Source of the DNA: Bradyrhizobium sp. SZCCHNS1050
Lineage (GTDB): Bacteria; Pseudomonadota; Alphaproteobacteria; Rhizobiales; Xanthobacteraceae
NCBI RefSeq assembly: GCF_032484785.1
Contig: NZ_JAUETR010000001.1
Span: forward strand, 1,116,001 to 1,180,000
Length of the DNA stretch: 64,000 nt
Reading direction: 5' to 3'
Shown: positions 26,996-35,864 of the stretch, piece by piece
Layout of the letters: the number at the start of each line of letters is the position of its first letter
How positions within the stretch are numbered: the stretch's first letter is position 1
Position numbers and translations under genes: made by a program
The notes under the pieces: model-generated
Seen by the model: only the letters and a program-made list of their open reading frames with translations
What the model was told of the DNA's origin: nothing
Databases searched by the model: none

Positions 26996-27486
26996 TTTTT
27001 GCCGCGCTTCTGAACACGCCTGGTGCGAGCAACTTCGGCCAGGTTCTGACGCGCCTCTCGTCCGGGAGTGGTCGGTATCGAAACGATCACATGCGTTTCG
27101 AGCGAGAACACGACCGGACGGCCTTGCGTAACCGTCACCCGAGGATCGTCCGCTGCCGAATGGCAGACAATCGAAACAGGAAGCGGCTTCTCGGATTCCA
27201 GGTCGTCCTTGAACGCCCGGATGACACGGTCGTGACCATTCACGCCATCAAGATCGGAGGGATAGGTCCTGAGGTGTTCCAAGAAACGGTACCACCGGCG
27301 ACGCTCAGTCCAATCCTGCGGCACGATCCCCAGCAAAGCGAACGATTGCTGCAAGCCATGCTGCAGTGAAAAAACTCCAAACTCGCGCTGCAGCTCGACC
27401 ATTTCCGGCAAAGCTTCAGCCTCGAAACGCCTGTTCAACTGCACAAGAATATCGAGCGTAGTACTGTCTTTAATCATCATCCCCAT
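26992..27486 (-). CDS. Unknown 164-residue protein coupled to methyltransferase and P450
   Basis: I do not recognise the family. The N-terminal half is predicted helical (LDILVQLNRRFEAEALPEM and the FSLQHGLQQSFALLGIVPQDW region). The middle is polar and the C-terminal part is beta-rich (PVSIVCHSA, VTVTQGRPVVFSLETHVIV). The end is very basic (RTRRVQKRGKK). There are no signal peptide, membrane segments or metal motifs. GGAGG precedes the ATG at 27486 and its stop overlaps the methyltransferase start as ATGA, so it belongs to the operon. Its base composition is clearly lower in GC than the window average, shared with the 3' third of the upstream cyclase gene. Confidence 0.75.
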   Translation of the reverse strand: MGMMIKDSTTLDILVQLNRRFEAEALPEMVELQREFGVFSLQHGLQQSFALLGIVPQDWTERRRWYRFLEHLRTYPSDLDGVNGHDRVIRAFKDDLESEKPLPVSIVCHSAADDPRVTVTQGRPVVFSLETHVIVSIPTTPGREARQNLAEVARTRRVQKRGKK

Positions 27487-27536
27487 GCGCCCAGCCTCCT
27501 AATAATGCTTCATGGAAAGCGGGCATACTGCACGGG

Positions 27537-30500
27537 TCATCTAGTACCTTCAAGAGAGGATCGGCACGCTATCAACATGGGTTTGTAGACCTCGGCACCC
27601 GAGACTTCCAGCAGGCGCTCGGCGTCGAGCAGCGATCCGACAGCTTCTGCGTCGTTCCGAAAATCGGAGTCGGACGAACTGATCAAACATCGCAGCAGCA
27701 CCGCGTGGAGTTCACCGATCCTATCCGTCCTGCGTCGGGCGATGACGCTGGCTTCCTCAGCAACGTCGAGTGCACCACGGAGGTCTCCTGCGCGATAAAG
27801 GACGTCAGCCAGATCGCTCATCATGCGCGCTTCGAACTCGAGACCTGCCCTGGCGCGCCTCGAGTACTCGATCGCTTCCCTGAGATCATACGCGGCGTGA
27901 GTGAAATCGCCTGCAGCCGCCCGAGCAAGACCAGCCCCTGCCAACGCCTGCACCCGAATGTACGGCATGCCCGACGCTTCAGCGATCTGAAGCAGCTCGG
28001 CCGAGTGCAGAGCTGCGGCCTCAGCACGACCTTGCCATCGAGCAAATTCAACAGCGGCAAAGTGCGGGATAAAACGGACCACCGGAGCCAACTGTTCGGG
28101 AGGGGTATTCAACAATTCGAAAAGCTGAATTTCGAGCTCAGCGAAACAGCCGAGCTGGACCAGGATTCGCGTCCTGAGGCACTTGATCCAATATTCAACA
28201 TCGAATCCCAGGATCTGATTTGGCGTCAGCCCCAGGGTCACACTACTGTCAAAACCACCTTGGTTAGCGATCGTCGCCTGCGCCGTGTTCGCCGCTGCTA
28301 GCGCGTCTCGTGCTCTCCCCGACAGCAGAAGCGCCTGCGCCAGCATGGCGTTGACGGTCGCATAGCGGCCGACATCGCCCTCCTCCGAGGTCAGCTTGAC
28401 CGCATTCTGCACGAGGTTGACGTAGTCGTCGGCTGCGCCCGTCGAGGCGAGGACGCGGCCGTAAGCGCCGAGCAGGATCGGCTCGTGCATCTTGTCCGAG
28501 GAGCGCGCATAGCGCAGCGCCTCCTCGGCGAAAGGCCTCACCTCCTCGGCCGAGATGCCCTCCCGCCATCCGCAATTGAGGATCTGGCCGCTGGCAAGCG
28601 CCCTGAGGCGATCGACGTGCTCGGATGGCGGCACCGTCTGCAGCATGGAGCGGATCTTTTTCCAAAGCCGCAGTGCCTCGGCCGTATTGGTGCGGCCGAT
28701 CCAGCGCGCCGCGCGCTGCAGATGCTCGACGGCCTGCATGGTCTGGCCGGCGAATTCGTAGTGCGAGGCGATCAGGGCGGCGAACTCGTCCTGCGTGCCC
28801 CAATCCAGCGCCTCGATCGCCTTGGCCACGGCCACGTGCACGCCGCTCAGGCGCGAGCGCAGCTGCATGGCATAGGCCACCTCCTGGATCAGCGGATGGC
28901 GGAAGGCGAGCACGCCCATGTCGAACGGCGGCAGATCATAGAGAAGATCGGCATGCCTCAGTTGTGCGAGCGCGTCGAACAGGTCCGCCTCGCTGAGCCC
29001 CACGACAGGCTTGAGCACGGCGAGCGCGACCGAGCGGCCGATCACAGCCGCTGTTTCCAGGACGCTCTTGGCGGTCTCGCTCAGACGGTCGATGCGGGCC
29101 GCTACCACGGCATGCACCGTCGGCGGCAGCGGAATCGGGCCGATCCCGCCCTTCAGCCGATAGGCGCCGCGCTCACCCTCGAACCCGCCGCTCTCGGAGA
29201 CCGCGCTCGCCAGCTCCTCGAGGAAGAAGGGATTGCCCTGCGCGCGCTCGATGATGTCGCCGACCAGCGCCTCGAGCGATGCGTCGTCGCCGAAGACGCC
29301 GCGCAGCAGTTTGCGCGCCTCGGCGGATGCGAGCGGCACGATGTGCAGCTCGTGAAACGGAGCCCGCTGCATGAAGGACGCGGCAAAACCAGGCCTGTAG
29401 TTCACGACCAGCAGCGTCTTGGTGCCGATCGAGGCCTCCGCGAGCGCCTCGACGAACTCCTCGCTGGCCTCGTCGAGCCAATGCAGGTCCTCGATCATGA
29501 TCACCACGGCGCCATCCGCCGGCGCCGAGCGGAACAACGTCTTGAACACGTTGAGGAGACGCGTCTTGAACACGCCCGGATCGAGCCGAAGCGCAGGACG
29601 AGACGGATCGGCAAGGCTCATGAAGTCCAGCAGCAGCACCAGCGCCGTATCGGGAATGCCGAGGGCCTCGAGCCTGTCGACCACCCGTTGTCGCGACACC
29701 TCGACCGGCTCCTTCGCCCGGATGCCGAAGAAGTCACGCAACAATTCGAGCACCGGCTGGAACGGGGTGGCGCGGCCATGTGCCAGCACGCGCGCCTCGT
29801 AGACGCGAATGCCCTGGCGGCGGCAGTGCTCGGCGAACTCGAAGCACAGCCGGCTCTTGCCGATGCCGGCCTCGCCGACGATGCCGACGACGGCGCCTCT
29901 GGCCGCCAGGACGTCGTCGAGCTCGCGTTCGAGCACCGCAAGCTGAGCGTTGCGACCGATTAACGGCAACAGCCGCTGCCCGCTGCGGAAGACGTCGCTC
30001 GCCGGCGCGTTCAGGCGGCCGATCAGCTTGTAGATCGACACCGGCGAGGCAATGCCGCGCAGCGTGCGGGTGCCGAGCGGCTCGGCTTCCACGAACTGCC
30101 TGGCGCCGGTGTAGGTCTCCTTGCTGATGAGGATGGTCCCTGGCTCGGCCATGTGCTCCAGACGATTGGCCAGATGCACGTTGGCGCCGGCCGCATCGTA
30201 GGTCTGGTACATGCTGTTCTCGACGACCTGGACGATCACCTCGCCGGTGTGCAGTCCGACGCGGACCTGCAGATGCGGATCCGCCAGGCGGGCGATCGAG
30301 TCCTGCATCGCGAGCGCACCGAGGCAGCCACGCACGGCGTGATCCTCGTGCGGCACCGGCGCGCCGAACAGGGCCATGACGCCGTCGCCCTGTGTCTTGT
30401 TGACGACGCCGTCATAGCGGTGAACGGCCTCTTTCATGAGGTTGAGGACCGGATCGAGCCGTTGCATCGCGAGTTCGGGATCGCCGAGACTATCGATCAG

Positions 30501-30767
30501 CTGGGTCGAGTCACGAATGTCGGCAAACAGGATGGTGAGTCGCTTGCGCTCACCGCCCTTGCTGCTCAGGGTCCGTAGCACCCGCTGGGCGTTCTGATCC
30601 GGCTGAGCCAGCCGGCCCGGCAACGGCGCGCCGCATTGGCCGCAGAAGCGATTCGACAGGCTGTTGGTCTGGTTGCACGCCTCACATCTAAGGCTGAGCG
30701 GCTCGCCGCACCGGTCGCACGAGGCTCTCCCGGGCTGATTCTGCCTGCCGCACCGCGCGCATTCCAT
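27537..30767 (-). CDS. Zinc-ribbon / class III adenylate cyclase / ATPase / TPR multidomain protein
   Basis: The 1076-residue protein has two N-terminal zinc ribbons (Cys3, 6, 17, 20 and Cys28, 31, 42, 45). A class III cyclase domain spans about residues 75-245. It keeps both metal Asp residues (Asp83, Asp128), the adenine-site Lys124 and Asp191, and the transition-state Asn196 and Arg202, so it looks active for cAMP. A STAND/AAA-type ATPase follows, with Walker A GEAGIGKS (298-305) and Walker B VVIMIEDLHWLDEAS. The C-terminal half is helical TPR-like repeats. The architecture suggests a ligand- or partner-gated cyclase. GAGG precedes the ATG at 30767. It leads a minus-strand operon with an unknown protein, a methyltransferase and a P450. 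GC falls sharply after about residue 820. Confidence 0.9.
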   Translation of the reverse strand: MECARCGRQNQPGRASCDRCGEPLSLRCEACNQTNSLSNRFCGQCGAPLPGRLAQPDQNAQRVLRTLSSKGGERKRLTILFADIRDSTQLIDSLGDPELAMQRLDPVLNLMKEAVHRYDGVVNKTQGDGVMALFGAPVPHEDHAVRGCLGALAMQDSIARLADPHLQVRVGLHTGEVIVQVVENSMYQTYDAAGANVHLANRLEHMAEPGTILISKETYTGARQFVEAEPLGTRTLRGIASPVSIYKLIGRLNAPASDVFRSGQRLLPLIGRNAQLAVLERELDDVLAARGAVVGIVGEAGIGKSRLCFEFAEHCRRQGIRVYEARVLAHGRATPFQPVLELLRDFFGIRAKEPVEVSRQRVVDRLEALGIPDTALVLLLDFMSLADPSRPALRLDPGVFKTRLLNVFKTLFRSAPADGAVVIMIEDLHWLDEASEEFVEALAEASIGTKTLLVVNYRPGFAASFMQRAPFHELHIVPLASAEARKLLRGVFGDDASLEALVGDIIERAQGNPFFLEELASAVSESGGFEGERGAYRLKGGIGPIPLPPTVHAVVAARIDRLSETAKSVLETAAVIGRSVALAVLKPVVGLSEADLFDALAQLRHADLLYDLPPFDMGVLAFRHPLIQEVAYAMQLRSRLSGVHVAVAKAIEALDWGTQDEFAALIASHYEFAGQTMQAVEHLQRAARWIGRTNTAEALRLWKKIRSMLQTVPPSEHVDRLRALASGQILNCGWREGISAEEVRPFAEEALRYARSSDKMHEPILLGAYGRVLASTGAADDYVNLVQNAVKLTSEEGDVGRYATVNAMLAQALLLSGRARDALAAANTAQATIANQGGFDSSVTLGLTPNQILGFDVEYWIKCLRTRILVQLGCFAELEIQLFELLNTPPEQLAPVVRFIPHFAAVEFARWQGRAEAAALHSAELLQIAEASGMPYIRVQALAGAGLARAAAGDFTHAAYDLREAIEYSRRARAGLEFEARMMSDLADVLYRAGDLRGALDVAEEASVIARRRTDRIGELHAVLLRCLISSSDSDFRNDAEAVGSLLDAERLLEVSGAEVYKPMLIACRSSLEGTR

Positions 30768-30883
30768 GGCCCCTCCGTTCCACGGCGGAACTGATTCATC
30801 CCATCACGGCATGAGTCTATGGAACTGCCACAATTCTCGCGGGAAAAATAGCCTTGCGGGGCCGCCTGCGGCGATCACGATGC

Positions 30884-32167
30884 TCAGCCCCGACCGCTTT
30901 CCTGCGCCACCGCCTGCCAGGCAATGTCGCGCCGGCAGAAGCCGTCAGCCCATTTGATGCGGTCGACGGCCTGATAGGCCCGCGCCTGAGCCTCGGCGAC
31001 GCTCTTTCCCGACGCGCAGACATTGAGGACGCGCCCGCCATTGGCGAGAATGGCGCCGTCTTTCGCCACCGTGCCGGCGTGGAAGATCTCCACGCCCTCG
31101 ATCCTCGCGGCATCGTCGAGTCCCTCGATGACACCACCCTTCGCGTAGTCGCCGGGATAGCCCTTCGCGGCCATGACCACGGTGACGGCGGCGTCGGGAA
31201 ACCAGCGCAGGTCGAAATTCTTCAACTGCCCGTCGCAGGCGGCCAGCATGGCGGGCACGAGATCCGACATCATCCGCAGCATCAGCACCTGACATTCCGG
31301 ATCGCCGAAGCGCACGTTGTATTCGAACAGCTTCGGCCCCTGAGCCGTCAGCATCAGGCCGGCATAGAGAATGCCCTTGAAGGGGGTGCCCCGGGCGCTC
31401 ATCCCGGCAATGGTCGGCTGAATGATCTGATTCATGATCTCGTCATGAATCTCCTGCGTCACGAACGGCGTCGGCGAATACGCTCCCATGCCGCCGGTGT
31501 TCGGTCCCTGGTCGTGATCGAACACCCGCTTGTGGTCCTGGGCAGACGCCAGCGGTATCGCGGTCTCACCGTCGCACAGCGCGAAGAACGACACCTCCCG
31601 TCCTTCGAGAAACTCCTCGATGACGACCTCGGCGCCAGCGACGCCAAAGCCGCCCTCGAACATCATCTTGATGGCGTCCTCGGCCTCGGCAACCGTCTTG
31701 GCCACGACGACACCCTTGCCGGCCGCGAGTCCGTCTGCCTTGACGACGATCGGAGCGCCGTGCTCGCGGACATAAGCGAGCGCCTCGGGGGCATTGTCGA
31801 AGCGGCAGTAGGCGCCGGTCGGGATGTCGTATTCGGCGCAGAGATCCTTGGTGTATCCCTTGGAGCCCTCGAGCTTGGCGGCGAGCCTGGATGGGCCGAA
31901 CGCCTTGATGCCGGCAGCCTCGAGATCATCGACGATGCCGGCGGCGAGCGGCGTCTCGGGGCCGACCACCACCAGATCCACCTTGTTCGCCCGGCAGAAG
32001 GCGATCACCGCCGCATGATCGGCGACGTCGAGCGCGACACATTCGGCCTCCTTGGCGATCCCGGCATTGCCGGGCGCGCACCACAGCTTGGTGAGCAGCG
32101 GCGAGCCGGCAATCTTCCAGGCGAGCGCGTGCTCGCGGCCGCCGGAACCAAGGAGCAGAATGTTCAT
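30884..32167 (-). CDS. purD: Phosphoribosylamine-glycine ligase
   Basis: The 427-residue ATP-grasp enzyme joins phosphoribosylamine and glycine to make GAR, the second step of purine synthesis. It has the N-terminus [24 protein letters not shown], the ATP-grasp loop [21 protein letters not shown] and the late Mg-binding region VRFGDPECQ. Length matches the family. The ATG at 32167 is standard. It is downstream of, and collinear with, the winged-helix gene on the minus strand. Confidence 0.97.
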   Translation of the reverse strand: MNILLLGSGGREHALAWKIAGSPLLTKLWCAPGNAGIAKEAECVALDVADHAAVIAFCRANKVDLVVVGPETPLAAGIVDDLEAAGIKAFGPSRLAAKLEGSKGYTKDLCAEYDIPTGAYCRFDNAPEALAYVREHGAPIVVKADGLAAGKGVVVAKTVAEAEDAIKMMFEGGFGVAGAEVVIEEFLEGREVSFFALCDGETAIPLASAQDHKRVFDHDQGPNTGGMGAYSPTPFVTQEIHDEIMNQIIQPTIAGMSARGTPFKGILYAGLMLTAQGPKLFEYNVRFGDPECQVLMLRMMSDLVPAMLAACDGQLKNFDLRWFPDAAVTVVMAAKGYPGDYAKGGVIEGLDDAARIEGVEIFHAGTVAKDGAILANGGRVLNVCASGKSVAEAQARAYQAVDRIKWADGFCRRDIAWQAVAQESGRG

Positions 32168-32238
32168 CGTCGATGCCGTCGCAGAGGGGTGGGCCAATTT
32201 GGACGCCCCAATTGCCCGGCCCTTGCAACGGAGTCAAA

Positions 32239-32553
32239 TCATGGCTCCGGCGGCTTCGCGGCAGCGCCGGCAATGATACCCTGCAGGTTCGCGACATAGC
32301 GGGCGAAGGCCGCACGGCCGGCCGCGGTCGCCGTGACCGTGGTCTGCGGCTTCTTGCCGACGAAGGCCTTGTCCACGGCGACGTAGCCGGCCCGCGCCAG
32401 CGTGTCGATATGCGCGCCGAGATTGCCGTCGGTGGCGCCGGTCAGCTTCTTCAGCCGGACGAATTCCAGCCCGGCCACGGCAGGCAGGGCATTCAGCGCC
32501 GCCATGATCTTCAGCCGCAGCGGTTGGTGGATGATCTCGTCGAGCTCCGCCAA
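32239..32553 (-). CDS. Winged-helix transcriptional regulator (HTH_34 type)
   Basis: The roughly 104-residue protein has the ordered elements of MarR/HTH_34 winged helices: LDEIIHQPLRLKIMAAL, the recognition region LKKLTGATDGNLGAHIDTLARAGYV, then a wing (KAFVGKKPQTTVTATAAGR). I chose the TTG at 32553 because GGAG lies 7 bases before it and it starts 4 bases after the upstream stop. An ATG at 32604 would add 17 unlikely residues inside the preceding gene. It is translationally coupled to a multi-pass membrane protein, an arrangement often seen for HTH_34 regulators; it probably represses its own operon (inference). Confidence 0.8.
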   Translation of the reverse strand: MAELDEIIHQPLRLKIMAALNALPAVAGLEFVRLKKLTGATDGNLGAHIDTLARAGYVAVDKAFVGKKPQTTVTATAAGRAAFARYVANLQGIIAGAAAKPPEP

Positions 32554-32557
32554 ACCG

Positions 32558-33106
32558 TCAGCTCCGCCGCATCCACAAGCCGCCGAGAACCAGGCCGCCG
32601 CCATTGACGAACGCCATCCACAACGGGAAAGCCTTGCCGATGAAGAGGTAGCCGACCAGGGTCAGCGCGGTGACGCAAAGGCCGAACACCGTGAACGCCG
32701 CGCCGAACCACAAGCCGGCGAGGCCGTAGAACAGCATGAAATAGATCGGCCAGAATGCGCCCATCTCGCGCGGTCCGAAATGGCCGATCGCTTCGACGAA
32801 GAAGCCGAACGCAAAGAACATGACGAAGGCGAGCAGCGCCCGGAGATCGAAGCTGCGTACGCCGGAACGCGCCTTCTCCGTCGCGCCCAACACCAGCGAC
32901 CCGGCCAGACCGAGGACATAGACCGATAGCCAGGCCTTGTCGGCGTAGTTGGGCGCGAGATAGGTCACGAGATTGCCGGCGAAGACGAGAACGCCCCAGA
33001 GGATCATCAGCAGGCTCGACAGCCGATAGATCTGCGACTGCCGCACGCGCTTCGTCACATCCTCGATGTCGCTGAGCGCCCGCGCGGCTTCCAGGCTGTC
33101 GATCAT
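32558..33106 (-). CDS. Multi-pass membrane protein paired with winged-helix regulator
   Basis: The 182-residue protein has a polar helical N-terminus (residues 1-28) and then about five hydrophobic segments (near residues 30-50, 60-78, 90-110, 118-140 and 145-175). It ends in WMRRS. No catalytic motif is visible. It begins 13 bases from the hydrolase stop and is followed after 4 bases by the winged-helix gene, so the two are coexpressed. Such pairs are of unknown role, perhaps membrane stress or signalling. Confidence 0.75.
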   Translation of the reverse strand: MIDSLEAARALSDIEDVTKRVRQSQIYRLSSLLMILWGVLVFAGNLVTYLAPNYADKAWLSVYVLGLAGSLVLGATEKARSGVRSFDLRALLAFVMFFAFGFFVEAIGHFGPREMGAFWPIYFMLFYGLAGLWFGAAFTVFGLCVTALTLVGYLFIGKAFPLWMAFVNGGGLVLGGLWMRRS

Positions 33107-33119
33107 GCGGTTTGGACCT

Positions 33120-34106
33120 CTAGTGCGTCGCCACGTCCTCGGCGATCGCGCTCACCGCCTGCGGCGCCGACACGATCTCCATGTGATTGACGCCAGCGAT
33201 CAGCTTCACGTCAACGCCCGGCACGACGGCGTGCACCGCATCTGCATATTTGTCGGCGAGCATCAGCTCGTCATCGGCGCCGGCGATGACGGTCACCGGG
33301 TGCTTCGCCGCAGTGAAATCGGCCTTGTAGCCACGGGTCGCGAAATTGCGGAACAGCCGGTAGCTGTAGGTCGGCGCCAGGAATTTCTCCGAGTTCGGCC
33401 TGACAGCAAAGGCCAGCACAGGCAGTGCCTCGCAACACGGCATGCCGATGCGCCTGAGCACGCCGAGCGCCAGGATGCGCGGAATGTCGGGACCGGCCCA
33501 GCCGCCCGAATTCTCCCGGTTGGTCGGCGCGTCGTAACCCAGATAGGGCGCGAGCAGCACGGTGCGCGTGAACAGATCCTGGATCGGGGCGCTCGCCGCG
33601 CGCAGCGCGAAGCCGCCGCCAGCCGAATGGCCGAGCAACACGATCGGTTGGGCCGGAATCGACCTCCTGACCTCGGCGACGAGGTCGGCGAGATCGTCTT
33701 CGAGCTGTCCGAGATGGCCGATGTCGCCGCGGGTGCCGGAGCCGCCATGGCCGCGAATGTCGGGCGCGAAGGTATCGATGCCGCGCGCCGCCAACGCATC
33801 GGCAAGGGCATGCACGGCGACGCTGGAGCCGGAGGAGCCGTGGACCACGATCGCGACCTTGCCGACAGCCGTTCCGCGCGCCGGGTAGTGGCGATAGGCG
33901 AGCTCGGTGCCATCGCGGGCACTGAAGCGCTGCAGGCCGGGCATGGTGCTGCGGTCGACCTGGCCGGCGGTCTCCGAGATCGACTTGAGCTCGGGCGGGC
34001 GCACCAGTGGCGTCGCGATCATCGCAGCCAGGGCCAAAGCGAGCACGCCCACGAGGCAGAGCCCCCATCCTAGGACCCGAAACAGGAACTTCACGCCGCG
34101 TCGCAC
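33120..34106 (-). CDS. Membrane-anchored alpha/beta hydrolase
   Basis: The 328-residue protein has an N-terminal transmembrane anchor (residues 7-30) and a periplasm-facing alpha/beta-hydrolase domain. The nucleophile Ser is in GHSAGG, the oxyanion region is HGSSGSS, the acid Asp is in GADDELM and the His is in GVNHMEIV, so the triad is complete. It looks like a monoacylglycerol-lipase-like serine hydrolase; the substrate is unknown. The start is GTG at 34106 with GGAGGAG before it. Just upstream, 34132-34155, is a strong palindromic operator candidate, suggesting control by a TetR- or similar-type repressor not encoded beside it. Confidence 0.87.
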   Translation of the reverse strand: MRRGVKFLFRVLGWGLCLVGVLALALAAMIATPLVRPPELKSISETAGQVDRSTMPGLQRFSARDGTELAYRHYPARGTAVGKVAIVVHGSSGSSVAVHALADALAARGIDTFAPDIRGHGGSGTRGDIGHLGQLEDDLADLVAEVRRSIPAQPIVLLGHSAGGGFALRAASAPIQDLFTRTVLLAPYLGYDAPTNRENSGGWAGPDIPRILALGVLRRIGMPCCEALPVLAFAVRPNSEKFLAPTYSYRLFRNFATRGYKADFTAAKHPVTVIAGADDELMLADKYADAVHAVVPGVDVKLIAGVNHMEIVSAPQAVSAIAEDVATH

Positions 34107-34131
34107 GCTCTCCTCCAGCCCTTCTGCATTT

Positions 34132-34155
34132 TACAGAGTACTCTGTACTACAGAG
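34132..34155. promoter_or_regulatory. Overlapping palindromic operator candidate upstream of the hydrolase and xseA
   Basis: TACAGAGTACTCTGTA (34132-34147) is a perfect 16-base palindrome. Its right half also forms a second perfect inverted repeat, CTCTGTA-C-TACAGAG (34141-34155). Three half sites TACAGAG thus alternate in orientation. They lie 26 bases before the minus-strand hydrolase start and 86 bases before xseA. Symmetry and AT-rich local composition fit a dimeric repressor site. Confidence 0.6.
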
Positions 34156-34240
34156 CTATCGAAAAGGCAACGGCTTGATTGGCGGCGGACGCGGAAAGCC
34201 CCTACCTTGGCTGCTGCTCCCCGAACCGAATCAAACAGCG

Positions 34241-35857
34241 ATGCCGCCTGCGGAAGCCTTGCCCAACGCGCCCGAATTCACCGTCACCGAGCTGTCCTCG
34301 GCGCTGAAGCGCACGGTCGAGGACCAGTTCGGCCACGTCCGGGTGCGCGGCGAGATCACCGGCTTTCGCGGGCCGCATTCCTCGGGGCATTGCTATTTCG
34401 CGCTCAAGGACGAGAGCGCCAAGATCGAGGCGGTGATCTGGAAGGGCGTGCATGGCCGCATGCGCTTCAAGCCCCAGGAGGGGCTCGAGGTGATCGCCAC
34501 CGGCAAGCTCACCACCTATCCGAACTCGTCGAAATACCAGATCGTCATCGAGGCGCTGGAGCCGGCCGGGATCGGCGCGCTGATGGCGCTGATGGAGGAG
34601 CGCAAGCGGAAGCTCGGGGCCGAAGGACTGTTCGATCCCGCACGCAAGCAACTGCTGCCATGGCTGCCCGAGGTGATCGGCGTCGTCACCTCGCCGACCG
34701 GGGCCGTCATTCGTGACATCCTGCACCGGCTCGAGGACCGCTTTCCTCGCCGCGTGCTGGTCTGGCCCGTGAAGGTGCAGGGCGAAGGCTCGGCCGAGCA
34801 GGTTGCCGCCGCGATCCGCGGCTTCAACGATTTGCCGCAGGATGGCCCGATCCCGCGGCCCGACGTGCTGATCGTCGCGCGCGGCGGCGGCTCGCTGGAG
34901 GACCTGTGGTCGTTCAACGAGGAGATCGTGGTCCGCGCCGCGGCCGAGAGCATGATCCCGCTGATCTCGGCGGTCGGCCACGAGACCGACGTGACCTTGA
35001 TCGATTTCGCCGCCGACAAACGTGCGCCAACGCCGACCGCAGCCGCGGAAATGGCGGTGCCGGTGCGCAGCGAGCTGATGCAGGAGGTCGCAAGCCTCGC
35101 GCGCCGTGTCGGCGTCTGCTGGCAGCGCAGCCAGGAGAGCCGCCGCAACGAGCTGCGCGCCGCCGCGCGCGCCCTGCCCGGCCCTAGCGATCTGCTCGCC
35201 ATTCCCAGGCAGCGGCTGGATTCGGCGGCCGCCGGCCTGCCACGCGCGCTGAAGACCAACACGCATGTACACTTTCGCCAATTCGCGGCGGCGAGCGCCA
35301 AGCTCACTCTGCGCGTGCTGCACGCGCAGATCGCGCAATCACGCCATCGGCTCGTCGCGTCGTCCGAGCGGCTGTCGCTGTCGTCGCGCGGCCAGTTGCA
35401 CCGGCGGCGCGAGCGATTCGAGGCGCTCGACGCCCGCTTCAAGGCCTCGCGCCAAGCCTATGCCCAGGCCAAGCGCCAGGCCATCGGCCGCGAACGCGAC
35501 CGAACCGAACGTCTTGCCGAGCGGGCCCGGCGCGCGTTGCTGACCCAGCTTCAGCGCCTGTCGGCCCGCGTCGGCCAGAACGAGAAGCTCCTCACCGCGC
35601 TGTCCTATCGCAGCGTGCTGGCCCGTGGATTTGCCCTGGTGCGTGACGAGGCCGGCCACCCGCTTCACCATGCCGCGAGCATCGGTCCGGGCGCCGCGCT
35701 CTCGATCGAATTTGCGGACGGCAAGGTCGCGGCCACGGCGGGCGCGGACCGCCCGCTTCCGCCGGCAGCGCCGTCATCGCCGAAACCTGCGCGCGAGGCC
35801 AAGCCTTCGGCACCGAAGCGCACGCCCGATCCCGCCGACCAAGGCAGCCTGTTCTGA
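34241..35857 (+). CDS. xseA: Exodeoxyribonuclease VII large subunit
   Basis: The 538-residue protein has an N-terminal OB-fold (residues 13-105; [23 protein letters not shown] in two parts). The catalytic domain follows, with [33 protein letters not shown] and [18 protein letters not shown] long coiled-coil Arg/Ala-rich region makes up the C-terminal half. With XseB it degrades single-stranded DNA from both ends in repair; xseB is not in this window. The length exceeds E. coli XseA (about 456) because of the helical tail and a Pro/Lys-rich end. The ATG at 34241 is standard. Confidence 0.95.
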   Translation: MPPAEALPNAPEFTVTELSSALKRTVEDQFGHVRVRGEITGFRGPHSSGHCYFALKDESAKIEAVIWKGVHGRMRFKPQEGLEVIATGKLTTYPNSSKYQIVIEALEPAGIGALMALMEERKRKLGAEGLFDPARKQLLPWLPEVIGVVTSPTGAVIRDILHRLEDRFPRRVLVWPVKVQGEGSAEQVAAAIRGFNDLPQDGPIPRPDVLIVARGGGSLEDLWSFNEEIVVRAAAESMIPLISAVGHETDVTLIDFAADKRAPTPTAAAEMAVPVRSELMQEVASLARRVGVCWQRSQESRRNELRAAARALPGPSDLLAIPRQRLDSAAAGLPRALKTNTHVHFRQFAAASAKLTLRVLHAQIAQSRHRLVASSERLSLSSRGQLHRRRERFEALDARFKASRQAYAQAKRQAIGRERDRTERLAERARRALLTQLQRLSARVGQNEKLLTALSYRSVLARGFALVRDEAGHPLHHAASIGPGAALSIEFADGKVAATAGADRPLPPAAPSSPKPAREAKPSAPKRTPDPADQGSLF

Positions 35858-35864
35858 GTGGCCT

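Noticed and set aside
27537..30767. Cyclase/STAND ATPase protein as an anti-phage signalling system (CBASS- or Avs-like)
   Set aside because: The nucleotidyl cyclase is class III, not a CD-NTase, and no nuclease, protease or pore effector lies next to it. The neighbours are a methyltransferase and a P450.
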